A program made the position numbers and the translations under genes. 64,000 nt of DNA from Xylona heveae TC161 (taxonomy: Eukaryota > Ascomycota > Xylonomycetes > Xylonales > Xylonaceae), in assembly GCF_001619985.1 (NCBI RefSeq), contig NW_017264200.1, positions 744,001-808,000 of the forward strand, in the 5' to 3' direction. The notes below the pieces were generated by a model that made no database searches, was not told where the DNA came from, and was given only the letters and a program-made list of their open reading frames with translations. Shown piece by piece: positions 1 through 10,889 of this stretch (positions are counted from its first letter, which is position 1; each line of letters opens with the position of its first letter).

Positions 1-1404
1 ATGGCCGGCCGATGCCGACTCCCTTTGCTCCGAGGCAGAGAGCTTTAATGATATCCGTCGCTCGTCGAATGCCGCCATCAACGAAGATTTCAATGCGATT
101 CTCCCAACCACGCTCACGCAGGACTGGCATGACTTCGGCCAAGACCTCAATACCGGACCGCGCAAAATCAAGCTGACGGCCGCCGTGGTTCGAGAGAACC
201 ACACCGTGAACCCCAGCCTCGATGGCTCGGATAACATCCTCAACTCGCTGAACACCCTTGAGGATGATGGGCATCTTGGTAATGCTGAGGAACCAGGGGA
301 TATCCTTCCAGCTCAAGGATGGGTCAATGAAGGAGGAAATGGCGCGAGCTGCGCCTTGAGAACGATCAACGTTATCGCCACTGCTGCTCTGAACATTTGA
401 TCCCACGTCTGAGAATTTGCTACGCATGTCTTTCTCGCGTCGCCCGAGCTGTGGTGCATCAACAGTGATGAACAGCCCTTTACACCCTCTTTTTTCAGCA
501 TGCTGCACAATACGCTTGGTAATATCTCGATCTTTGTTCACCTACGAATCGTTCAATATTAGCCTTGTGGATTTTCTCCGATCAACCCCGACACTTCAAA
601 ACTTACGTAGAGCTGGAGCCATTGCACTTGATCGCCCTCCCTTGCATCAACAATTTCATCAAATGAGCAACTTGCTAGCGTTGGAATCATTTGCACCACG
701 TTATGCTTCTTAGCTGCTCTTGTCAGCACCACCTCACCTTCCGGATGGCCAAGCTTTCCCAAAGCCGTTGCAGTGACATAAAATGGTATGTCGACTTTTG
801 TGCCTAACATTGTCGTTGAAAGGTCTATCTTCTCCACATCGACTAATATCCGCGGTCGAAACCAGATCTTATGATAGGCCGAATGGTTTTCTCGCAAAGT
901 CTGAGTCGCATTCGTTAGTGCCATCACCCTTTCAACGGTAATAATTAAGTCTAGAGATCCTACAATTTCGTCATCGGCACCACTAGAGTAGTAAGCCCAA
1001 GCAGTTTTCTTCATGACAGTCCTGGCGACGCCTTCAAAGTCCATTAAATTGTAGCATTGTTCGAGAATTGGCTTGCGCTCGATTCGCTTTTGTCGCTCCT
1101 CCTCTTCAGGGTCGGCTTGCTTTTCATCATGATGCACAGTGTTCATATCCACCTCGCCCAAGTGTTTAGACTTGTGCAAGTACTTGTCGAGCGTATCTGG
1201 CGGGTGAATGGGCTCAAACTCCTCGGTGGCGTCTTTTCCCGCATACTTGAGAATGATCTTCTGTCCACCTGGATGTTCAGGTAGAAACTCGGTCACATCG
1301 TATGCTCGTCCATGCACAATGACCCAACACGACTCGCGAGAGTTATGTTTCCCCACTTCATCACCGTGGAGCTTATGCTGTTGGGTTTGGCCTTGGCGAT
1401 TCAT
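1..1404 (-). CDS. Flavocytochrome b2-type L-lactate/2-hydroxyacid dehydrogenase (3' end cut off)
   Basis: FMN-dependent 2-hydroxyacid dehydrogenase with an N-terminal cytochrome b5 domain, probably L-lactate to pyruvate with electrons passed through heme. Exon 1 is 1404-607 and exon 2 is 541-1, running off the window; the 65-bp intron (542-606) has a GTAAGT donor and the join restores QLYVNKDRDITK. Residues ~10-85 form the cytochrome b5 fold with both heme ligands visible (HPGG and EPIHP). The FMN_dh domain follows, with YYSSGADDE, ALGKLGHPEGE, the catalytic SNHGGRQLDF and the phosphate-binding DGGIRRATD. The final alpha/beta-barrel strands lie outside the window. The start MNRQGQTQQHK puts the b5 domain almost at the N-terminus, with no mitochondrial presequence, unlike yeast Cyb2, so this may be a cytosolic paralogue. 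Substrate is inferred from family only. Confidence 0.93.
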
Positions 1405-2736
1405 TTTGGCTCAATAGCAGCTCAGCTGTTTTCTACCCAATTGCGAACATTCAACAAGAAGCTGCTCCAAACTCTAATGAGAATATCCAGAAAACGATTA
1501 GAGTCAATATTCAAAATGTTATGGAACAGGTGAAAGGCAGAAGCTCTGGGGCGTGCCAAGGAGATCGGTTAAGACCAATCAACCAGGGTGGATTATAATA
1601 CAGCGGCAAAGTATATAAGACCATGCGTGCATGTTGAACCACGCGAAGAGCATGCGATAAAAGGGTGTGAAATGCCGACGTCACGTTCCGCACACTGTCT
1701 ACACTGATGGACTTCCCTTTGATCCGTTAGACCCGAAAGGATCTCCAGATTCAGGCCAGTCTCAATCCATGATACTTGCTATAAGGTCACTAATGGTGGG
1801 GTAATCACCTTATGAATTAACCTCGGTCGATCGGATGTGTCTGGAATGGAGTTAGTCCCCTTCTTTTAACTTGCAACAGCTATCGCTAGCAATGGCTTTC
1901 CCGCTCCGCCCCACCCCGCCACCCTCTCTCGTCTGGCAGCTCCCACTAACTAATCTTTAAGTAGATTCTTCTGTCTCGAACAGGAATAATCCAAGCAAAA
2001 CACGGTGAGAAGGTGATGGGCAGAACGAACAACCAGGCGGTGAATCTGATACCCTTCGAAAATGGCTCTCACGTTAATCTTCAGTGTCTCTGGTCCTTAT
2101 CAATGATGTCATAAATCTGCCGGATTAGATGGCCAAACTATGACATAACCGTAGGCGGCACTTCCTGAATGGGCACGCTGCAACGTCCAGGCCCATTCAT
2201 GGCCTTCCAACTGTGGTGTCGGTAATTCGTATGCTGTTTCCTATTATATGAGACTCCTCCCAAGGAGTAATCAATCTGTACAAATAGTCAAATTCTTCAG
2301 CATATTTACTTTGAACTCAATGGGACGCGACATGTAACTAATGATACCGACGCACTGACCAGGTATTCCTCAGTCAGGTCGCAACAAGTGTTATACCCCC
2401 ATTGCGCCGGATGCCTCGTAGCAGTAATCTTTCTCTCGAAACTTACTCTTCATGGTTCCAAACTTCAGGCCGCTCCGAAGTTGAAAATGTCAGAGCAGGT
2501 CATATAAAGTTTATCTGCTTGGCAGTCGTATTTTCTCTGACTGACTTCTCACCGAGCGACGGATAGACTAGGCTGCGGGAGGGTCCTAGCGAAATGACAT
2601 TTTGCCTTAGTATCATTATTGCGGCCCAACTTGGAGCTGAACCAGCCTTCCCCCCCAGGTGCTCCGTCTTACCTCTCCCACTCGCCCTTTGCTGCTCTCC
2701 CACTGTGAAAGCAGTTCTTGGGAGCAGAGCACCAGC
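1405..2736. other. Divergent intergenic region
   Basis: Shared upstream region of the dehydrogenase (leftward) and the Rab GTPase (rightward). Short open frames here have no recognisable domain and no splice context. Apart from the TATA-like and CCAAT motifs near 1.6 kb I see no feature. Confidence 0.6.
1612..1618 (-). promoter_or_regulatory. TATA-like box of the dehydrogenase gene
   Basis: On the minus strand this reads TTATATAC, about 210 bp upstream of the start at 1404. A CCAAT (1575-1579, plus strand) lies nearby. Positional evidence only. Confidence 0.35.
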
Positions 2737-3723
2737 ATGAGCAGCAGTCTCGAGGCGAAGATTGTGGTGCTGGGTTCGCAGGGTAAGGAATCTTCACCTG
2801 TCGTCTCATCGTCGCGACCCTTTCTACAAAGGAATTAAGGAGAGGGGGAACTAAAAGGCGTGTGCTGAGCTGACATTTTATTTATGGTGCTTACAGGTGT
2901 TGGTAAAACTTCGCTCGTACACCGCTATGTGAAGAATGCTTTCCATCCTGCCAGCACGGCATCGACCGTGGGCGCTTCTTTCCTTACGAAACGAGTTCTA
3001 GACAGCACGTCGGATACGACAGTGCGATTACAGATCTGGGATACTGCGGGACAAGAGCGTTTTCGTTCAATTTCAAAACTCTACTACCGTGGTGCAAATG
3101 CGGCGGTGCTCTGCTATGATGTGACCGATGAGCGGAGCTTTGAAGAAATGGGGAAATGGCTTCTTGAGTTGAAACGAAACTTGGGCGATGAGGTTGTGCT
3201 TCACATTGTCGGCACCAAGAGCGATGTCGTCTCTGAAGACCCAGGCTTGCGCAGAGTCCCATTTGAAAAATGCATTGCATATGTTGCTGAGAATCTCTAC
3301 CCTTCGCTCATGACAGCGCCTCCTGTGGCTGTGAGCACGCCCGGTGGGTTCCAAAACCCTGACAGCAAGCGAAGTTCGGGAATTTGGGGCCAAGAGATTG
3401 GCTGGGATTGTTGTCACGAGATCAGTGCTAAGGACGGTGAAGGAGTCGAGGAGGTCTTCCGCGTCATCACGCGCAAGCTTGTCGAACAACGAAACAAGAG
3501 GATCGAAAGAGAGCTGGCCCTGGAGGCAGGTATGACTCCAGGCTCCGATGGACACACGGGCTATTTCGATGCTGCCGGAAATGATGGTTCTGGCAGCTTC
3601 CGGGTCGGTCATGGCGATAAGAGGAGATCCTGGCTTGGCTTTCCACAGAACATTGGCATCGGCGAGGACAGCATTGACCCTGGCATAGGAGAAGAAATGC
3701 GTAAAAAGGGAAAGTGTTGCTAG
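2737..3723 (+). CDS. Rab-family small GTPase (Rab5/Rab21-like)
   Basis: Membrane-traffic GTPase, 290 aa. Exon 1 is 2737-2782 and exon 2 is 2897-3723; the intron (GTAAGG...TTACAG) falls inside the P-loop, and splicing restores GSQGVGKTS. Further motifs are switch I ASTVGASFLTKRV, G3 WDTAGQERF, G4 GTKSD (Thr where most Rabs have Asn in NKxD) and G5 EISAKDG. It ends KKGKCC, a double-cysteine geranylgeranylation signal. A Ser/Gly/Pro-rich insert of about 30 residues sits between G4 and G5 and a long linker precedes the tail, making it larger than usual Rabs (~210 aa). The TxxASFLTK effector region resembles Rab21/Rab5 relatives, suggesting endosomal work; the subfamily is inferred. Confidence 0.92.
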
Positions 3724-4077
3724 GTCACCTGCGGCATGTGTGTGGGAGGGCTCATGACTTATGAAATTCTCATATCGTCTTCATTCTGCATTGCATATGT
3801 TTTAAATCTGGGAGCATCTCTGTGCGATAAGGCTGCTGGATACTTTCATCGGAATTTCTGGTTGAGGCGCTACGGATAGTACTGCAGCAAAAAGCATAAC
3901 AATTTGCATAGCGGATATAGTATGGCGTTTAGGAGCATGTGCTCTCTTAAAGTAAAATACTTTTGGAATCTAAGTAGAGTCTTGGACTTTTTCAAGAGGA
4001 AAAAGAGAATTGAAATACACGAGCAGTCGGATTGGCTCCTGTACAGACGTTGCCATGAGTATAAGGAAAGAGAAAAT
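3724..4077. other. Convergent 3' intergenic region
   Basis: About 350 bp between the stops of the Rab gene and the phosphoesterase. Presumably two 3' UTRs; nothing else seen. Confidence 0.5.
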
Positions 4078-5043
4078 CTATAACTCGACTACCTCGATGG
4101 GATTTCCCAACTTGCCAGTACTTCTATACACCAATGCCGCATTGACCATCAAACCCATTCCGGTGCTATCACCGTTTATCCTGGATCGCCAAAGACTCCG
4201 AATGCCGTAAAAGAAAATCTTCCATGCGTCAAGCCAACCGCGGATGTCAACCATATCCGCCAAAATACCACTGCTTCTTTTTGCAGCAATCCTTTCATAC
4301 AGCTGCTGCCCCTCGTCCCAAGAAACAATCTCCTGACCATGACCGGCATGGACATGACCAAACACATGGAGAGTCGGCTTTACCCGCCAGACCTCATTCA
4401 GAAGGAACTTGCAGCCCAAGCCCTCTGGAAGATCAAGATGGTACTTTGGAGGGGCATGCGTAACCAGAATATCTGTATCCATGGGAACCGAATCGGACCA
4501 CGTATCGACGTGACGCGGGTGCTGGAAAGCAAAGTTTGTACCACCACATTGAGGGATTTGCGGCGCACCGTAGATCTTGAGTGTTCTTCCTTCGTGCGTG
4601 GAAAATGTGAGGTTCACCGACGATCGCTCCAGGTAATGTATGTCGCCCCAATTTATTGACTTATCCTGATCTTCCGTTCTTCTTGAAGCTGGATCGAAAT
4701 AGCTGTCATGGTTACCCGCGATCACCACTTTCTCCGTATGCGGAAGCGTCTTCAGCCAGTCAACCTGGGCTTGGATATGTTCCACGCTACCGATATTCGT
4801 CAAGTCTCCCGAGTGAATCAGCAGATCGCCATCGGGAAGCGGACGCGTATGGCAATGTGTGTCGGAAACGCAGACCACCCGCAGCGGTTTCCGTTTGGGT
4901 CCTGATGGTCGCGGAGGCCGACACAGTGACAGCAGGAAGAGGTACACGCGACAGGCGATAAACTTGAGCGGGGACTCGAAGAAGTAATCAAGGGGCGACA
5001 GCGGCTCGAAAATGGAACCCCTTCTTGAGACGATCAGAGGCAT
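4078..5043 (-). CDS. Calcineurin-like metallophosphoesterase
   Basis: Single-exon protein of 321 aa in the binuclear-metal phosphoesterase superfamily (PF00149), of the MPPED/UPF0046-like subgroup. Metal-binding motifs occur in the proper order: VSDTHCH (~residues 59-65), the GDLTN segment, AGNHDSYFD, THAPPKYH and the terminal GHVHAGHG. A hydrophobic stretch at residues ~27-42 (FIACRVYLFLLSL) before the catalytic domain could be a membrane anchor. The substrate is unknown. A palindromic TATA box lies about 60 bp upstream of the start. Fungal genomes hold several such paralogues, so no gene name is given. Confidence 0.9.
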   Translation of the reverse strand: MPLIVSRRGSIFEPLSPLDYFFESPLKFIACRVYLFLLSLCRPPRPSGPKRKPLRVVCVSDTHCHTRPLPDGDLLIHSGDLTNIGSVEHIQAQVDWLKTLPHTEKVVIAGNHDSYFDPASRRTEDQDKSINWGDIHYLERSSVNLTFSTHEGRTLKIYGAPQIPQCGGTNFAFQHPRHVDTWSDSVPMDTDILVTHAPPKYHLDLPEGLGCKFLLNEVWRVKPTLHVFGHVHAGHGQEIVSWDEGQQLYERIAAKRSSGILADMVDIRGWLDAWKIFFYGIRSLWRSRINGDSTGMGLMVNAALVYRSTGKLGNPIEVVEL

Positions 5044-6139
5044 GACGAACTTGTATCGGCCGCTCCTCCGCGCGTAATAGGAAACCGTGGAGTTTTCTAA
5101 CTTATATAAGGTTCATCGCGTTGCGATATTGAATCAAGATGAGACATTCGCGTTCCTGCGCTGAGCTGTGCGCTGGAAACAGCACCACCGGGAGAGTTGC
5201 GGCTGAACAAGGAATCCTTGAATTGACGGAGTCCTCTGCTGTGCAGCGCACGACTGCGACTGTGGGACACGTGGATGAGCTAAACTGTGCTGGTTGGATG
5301 GTTCGACTGCTATATCTCGAGCGAGACCGAAACGAAAGACGGGAGATGTGGGTCCACAGGTTATTTCTCGCGACTCGGAGACCAACGAAAATTATTAAAG
5401 ATGGTATGACCTAAGGGAAAGGAGCGAAATTACAAATGGAAAACGGGGAAATGCCATTGATTATATCGCTATGCGACTGCGGCCGGAGATTATGGCAATT
5501 CAAGTCAATAACAGTCACTAACCCTTTCACAAGCAGCATCGGGAATATGACAATTAATTGACTCGAGGAGAGAAGATGAGTTACGAGAACCGAGTGACTG
5601 ACTGAGTCTTGCCCGTTCCTTGTATCAAAACGATTTCAATTGCATGCATCTCCGTTATATATATATCGACACTTACTGAGCACTTTGACTCTCTTTCTCC
5701 CCCCTTCTGGGTGTCTGTAGAGAGTAATTTCTTAATTTGGCATTCGGAAATTAGAGTTGGCTTATCTGATCTTGATAACGGAGGATCGGTCATCCTCTAC
5801 CGAATCTCCGACAAGCGAGCAGATGGGAATCTCGGGGTCTGGGCTAACCTCTTTTGGGCCTTGATGACGTGGGACGGCCCGTTCACCAGCCAAACAAACG
5901 GGTACCTGCTCAGGCTGCCAAATTTATACGCGTTTCGTCGTACCGCAACCTTTCCCCAACTCCCCACCGGCACCTCCAGCAGCTGCCAACTTCCTTGTCT
6001 CTTGCTTTCCATTCCAAGCCAGCTTGGATGAGGGCGTTAAAGAAGGCAGTGCTATAAGAGTCTTCTTTTTGCTACCCTTCCATCCACTCTTGCGCTCTCT
6101 CTGTTCGCAACCGCTGAAGCAATCGCGGCTGCTTTCACC
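5044..6139. other. Divergent promoter region (phosphoesterase / IST2)
   Basis: About 1.1 kb. It holds the TATA box at 5102 and an alternating TA run at 5655-5666, roughly 480 bp before the IST2 start. Open frames here show no domain. The final ~120 bp before 6140 are C/T-rich, like many fungal leaders. Confidence 0.5.
5102..5109 (-). promoter_or_regulatory. TATA box of the phosphoesterase gene
   Basis: Self-complementary TTATATAA about 60 bp upstream of the start at 5043, in a fitting position for a core promoter. Confidence 0.5.
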
Positions 6140-8641
6140 ATGACGGCTCACACGACTCACGGCAATGCGTTGCAGGCCAACTTTGACGTCGATTATGTGA
6201 TTTGTTATAGATTCCAGGATACTGGTGAGCCGAGAACTTTTTTTGATAACGGATGATATAGCGTCTAAGATTGTTCCACAGATAAAGAGAAGGCACAGGC
6301 CGGCTTCGAGAAGCTTATCCGTGCTCTGACTGATGTGGGGCTCGCGACCGCCGTTAGGCCAGGAGACGATTGCTCGGTGCTCGTCTTCGTGAAGATGTAT
6401 TCTGAGGGTCATTTAACTGGAGAGATCTACAGGTCGAGGTTCGTAGAAGTGGTGCGATATTGTCAAGCGTTTCCATTTTAACGTTCTACCGCAGAGTCAA
6501 AGATTGGTTGCACGGAGTCCGCGCTGCAGAACCGGACAAGGAGACCCAGTCATCTTTGAGCAAGGAACCTGCAGTTGAGTCTGAACGACTGAGGCTTGTA
6601 TACGCACGCATCACAGATCCCAGCGTTGAGGGTGGAGCCGGCATCACACCGAAGCAGGGCGAATGGAAGAATGTCGAATCTGTTTTTGCGCTCCACGACC
6701 ACACTTTCAATAAGGAATGGATCAAGAAATGGAGCACTTCCTCAACGCTCACTCTTGAGGACCTTGATGATATAAGAAACAAATTTGGCGAAAAGGTACG
6801 TTCTTTCCAGGCAGTCATCATATTTGCTGAAACAGCGCAATACTAAATGAAGCGCTAGGTTGCATTCTACTTTGCATTCCTTCAGACCTACTTTGCCTTT
6901 CTTCTCTTTCCAGCGCTCTTCGGTTTCTCCTGCTGGGTCCTCCTGGGATACTTTTCTCCCATTTACGCAATCGTGAATGGTCTGTGGTGCATTGTTTTTG
7001 TCGAGTACTGGAAACATCAGGAGAAGGACCTTGCTGTGCGATGGGGAGTCCGCGGGGTCTCTGCGATTGAGACTATTCGAGCGAGCTTCAGGCCCGAGAA
7101 AGAGGAAAAGGATCCTGTGACAGGTGAAATGGTTAAAATTTTCCCAGCAACCAAGCGTTTCAGTCGACAAGTCCTGCAGCTGCCCTTTGCCATTCTGGCT
7201 AGCGCAGCACTGGGCAGCATCATCGCTACCTGCTTTGCCATTGAGATTTTTATTACAGAAGTCTACAATGGCCCCTTCAAATCAGTCTTGGTAAGACACA
7301 TCAAGGAATAACCCTAGGGGAGCTAGAGGCTAATATTATCAAGGTTTTCCTACCAACTGGTCTTCTGACCATCCTTCAGCCCACGATATTGGCTCTGTTG
7401 ACTGCCATTGCCCGCAAACTCAACGACCTTGAAAATTATGAGACCAATGATTCTTACGAAGCTGCAATGACGCAGAAAATCTTTGTCCTCAACTTCATCA
7501 CTTCCTATCTTCCCATTATCCTCACCGCTTTTGTTTACGTACCATTTGGCAGTCTGCTTGTTCCTTACTTGGACGTCTTCAGCTTAACAGTCAAACCCTT
7601 TGCTGAGCACGAGAAGCAACTTCAAGTTCCTCAATCTGGCTTCACCATCAACCCTGATCGGCTTCGCAAACAGGTCATCTATTTCACCGTAACTGCGCAG
7701 ATTGTAAATCTCGGCATGGAAGTCGTTCTTCCCTATGTCAAGCGTCGTGGCTTTAACAAGTACAAGGAGATCAAGAGCGAGCGTGCTGCTAAGAAGGGAG
7801 GTGCCACTCCTTCCTTGAGCATCAATGATATCCCTGAGGAATCAGCGTTCTTGACTCGCGTTCGCAATGAGGCGGAGCTGGACCACTACGATGTCACTGA
7901 CGACCTCCGAGAAATGTGCATTCAGGTAACTCTTCCTTAGGAAACCCTCATTTTGATGACTTAAATCACTAATGCTGTCTTCCATAGTTTGGCTATCTCG
8001 CTCTCTTTTCTGTCGTCTGGCCTCTTACAGCAGTCTCCTTCCTCATCAACGACTGGCTTGAACTCCGCACAGATGCAATCAAAATCTGCATCGAAATGCA
8101 AAGACCAATTCCCTGGCGCGCAGACTCTATCGGACCATGGCTCGACAGCCTCAGCTTTCTGTCCTGGTTTGGCAGTATCACAAGTGCTGCACTCGTGTAC
8201 ATGTTCAGCGGTGACTCCATGGGTCCTAGCGGCACCCCACAAAGCATCAAGGGTTGGGTCCTTCTCCTGATAATCTTCTTCTCCGAACATATTTATCTCG
8301 TTGTACGACTTGCCGTCAGCACGGTCCTTGCCAAGATGGAGTCTCCCGGCCTTGCCAAGGAGCGCAAGGAGAGATACCTTGTGCGCAAGCGGTATCTTGA
8401 GGAGTCGCTCGGTCAGGAAGCCAAGGCTGGCAACGCTCCAATTACTACTACGGACCAGCAATCCCAACCAGAGAAGATTACTCGCAAGAGTCTCGAGGAC
8501 GAGGCCCGTGAGGCTAGTCTCAGAGAGGCCAAGCCCGGAGAGCACTTTTGGGCGAGACAACGGGGCTGGCGAGAGACGTTGCAAGTCGGTGCGGACTTGA
8601 TTGCAAAGTCGGCGCCTTCGGAGTCGAAGAAGGACCAGTAA
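6140..8641 (+). CDS. IST2: Ist2-like anoctamin/TMEM16 protein
   Basis: ER-plasma membrane tether or lipid scramblase of the TMEM16 family, 736 aa. Six exons: 6140-6224, 6282-6438, 6495-6795, 6859-7290, 7344-7925, 7988-8641; all phases close. The cytosolic N-terminal domain (~1-180) includes the YRSRVKDWLHG segment typical of fungal Ist2. A bundle of hydrophobic helices follows, from VAFYFAFLQTYFAFLLFPAL through VFLPTGLLTILQPTILALL and FITSYLPIILTAFVYVPFG to WVLLLIIFFSEHIYLVV. The ~100-residue C-terminus is charged and Lys-rich (ends KKDQ), the region that in yeast binds plasma-membrane lipid. The donor of intron 2 (GTTCGT at 6439) is weak, but reading through meets a stop. Confidence 0.92.
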
Positions 8642-9089
8642 TATCCGCTTTATCACCCGTACGATCCATTGCAACATTAAAAAAAGGCAATACACCCGGC
8701 GAAAAGAAGTAAGCTCAACCATGAGCTTTTGAACCACTAAGCTTTTGAGCATTTTTTGCTTTATAAGCTTCCTTTCTCAAGCGTATTATGATAATGACGG
8801 GAAGAGAAAAATGGGCATTCCCGCTGTCGCCTCCACGAAACAAAGTCCCTAATATTCCAATGCCACTTATCCCGCACCTAAACGCCCCGTGGTATGTCCA
8901 GCAATAACCAAGGAAAAGATTATAGGAAAGTAATATATACAATGAAATCATCCCATGCAACCGTACATGTCGCTTTTGAAACCCATAACGTGATAAATAT
9001 ACTTTGGCAATTGATGCCGCATTGCGCGTATTGTCGAAATTGTGCAAACCACTCCCCACACGAAAATCAGATATTCTCCAACATTTCCT
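8642..9089. other. Convergent 3' intergenic region (IST2 / BUD13)
   Basis: About 450 bp; presumably 3' UTRs. No other feature seen. Confidence 0.5.
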
Positions 9090-10289
9090 TCATTCATCCA
9101 TCTGCCATGCATACTCCAAGTCGCGAATGTTCTTCCTCCGATTCTGCGCCGCAAAATACTCCTTTTCAAAGCCATTACTCCGATCGACACCATCCCATCT
9201 ATGACCGGGACGAATCCCGTACCGATTCGGCGGCGCTGCACCCTGATACAGCGGTTTGCCCGTGACGCTCTTGCCCTTCTTCTTGCTCGACAAAAACTGC
9301 GCCGCGGGATCATTCCAGCGTTCGCGGTCTTTCAACTCGGCGTTGAGATCCACATCATCCGCGTACCGCGCCACCGTCATATATTTTGCATCTTGGAGTT
9401 GCTGGCGTTTCTGATCGCGTTGCACACGCTGTACATCGCCCTTTTGCGCTTCCAGTTCGGCTTGCTTTTTCGCGGCTTCTTCTTCGGCTTTGCGCCGCGC
9501 TTCCGCCCGTTTCATTGCCACATTGATAATTCGGCCGCTGGCGTCTCGGTAGATGGTCTCTTGACCCATGCCGCTGGTTGGATCCCCGCCTTGCTCTTCG
9601 CGGAAACGGCGCAGTTCTTCGGCTTGTCGCTTGCGGAGCGCGGCGGTGACTTGTTCCGCGGATTGCAGACCTGCGTGTGCGCCGGATTCCATCTTCGTGA
9701 TGTTTGCATCATCTTCTTCGTTGACATAGTTGTTGGCGTCGGAGGCGCCGGTGGTGGCAATGGTAGGTCCGTCCTCGTCGTCTACAGAAGTTTGTTGCGC
9801 TTTGCGCTCAGCAGCGGCAGATGCGAGAATCGCGTCGGCGGCGGCTTGCTCGCTGTTGGTTGGAGCACTGGTCCCGACGGTCGTCCAGTTGTTCTTTTTG
9901 GATTTGCGAAATTCGGCGCTGGATGCGTTGACTGCAGACGTAATTTGTAAAATGTCAGTAGGTTTGTTATGTATTCACGAAGAGCTGCGGGGGGATGTTA
10001 TGAAATTGGCGACTAGATTCGCAATGATTGACAAGTGAAAAAAATTCGCGAAACGGCACAATAGAAAAGGGAAGAGAATGAAGGACAATGGTAACGCACC
10101 TGTAAGTGGATCGTCGTCGTCGTCGTTTTGCATCCTGTTGTTCTCCCATCCCATGGCATCGTCGTCGGCGATAATTAATCCGTCGGTGGCCTGTGCAGCG
10201 GCGCCCTTTCTCTTGCGTTTCTTGAGTTTCTTGTCCGCGGGGGGATCGGCGGTCAGGTAGTTCTTTGCGAGGTAGTCTGCGAGAGACAT
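9090..10289 (-). CDS. BUD13: Pre-mRNA-splicing factor Bud13/Cwc26
   Basis: Subunit of the RES (retention and splicing) complex of the activated spliceosome, 343 aa. Exon 1 is 10289-10100 and exon 2 is 9931-9090, with an intron of about 168 bp (GTGCGT donor). The N-terminus MSLADYLAKNYLTAD is the Bud13 signature. A Lys/Arg patch and an acidic run follow, then a long Ala/Glu/Lys/Arg coiled-coil-like helix that includes GMGQETIYRDASGR (the conserved 'ETVYRD' element). The Bud13 C-terminus carries PNRYGIRPGHRWDGVDRSNG and ends FEKEYFAAQNRRKNIRDL with YAWQMDE. The family match is strong across the whole length. Confidence 0.95.
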
Positions 10290-10889
10290 GGTGGTGGGTT
10301 TTGGTACGGCGATGTGAGGAAAGTTGGGAATGAGTTTTGGTGGAGAAAGGAATATGTAGGTCTCTCCGGAGCTATGGATGATGATGCTAGTCTTGTGCTC
10401 GGCCTGTCAGGTTAATTGAGGTGTTACCCGGAGCAGTTATTCTTTCGTTAGTGTTGAGCTTTAAGCCTTAGCCATAAGCTTTGTTATTAGCGCGGTGGCT
10501 GGTGGGTAACTCCACCATCCTTTAGTTAACGGTTGACAGCAGGCCATATAACACGTTTAACAGCCACACAGGAGGAATTATCTATTAATTTGGAGCCAAT
10601 ACATTACGAAATCACACCTTTGACAGTTCAAAATCCATGGAAGCGGTACACCCGTCACCAATTTTAGGAATCAGAGCTCCCTTGAAGGGGGCCTTTTGAT
10701 TGTGTTCACTTGCACTTAGAGCTAAGCATACCAAACGAGTCAAATAAGAAGTTGCATAAATATACTCAAATTTTCAAATACACCTCTAAATATTCAGAGT
10801 TACTAAGCGCCGGTATGACCCCGCTTTATAAAAAAAAATTGCATGCTTTTCGTGGTATATCACACAACATGTAGATATCTACAAAGTTT
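10290..10889. other. Intergenic region upstream of BUD13
   Basis: About 600 bp between the BUD13 start and the end of the tryptophan synthase gene, both leftward. It is AT-rich from about 10.7 kb. No gene seen. Confidence 0.5.

Noticed and set aside
8301-8600. Open frame overlapping the IST2 tail
   Set aside because: Different frame of the same strand inside a well-supported exon.
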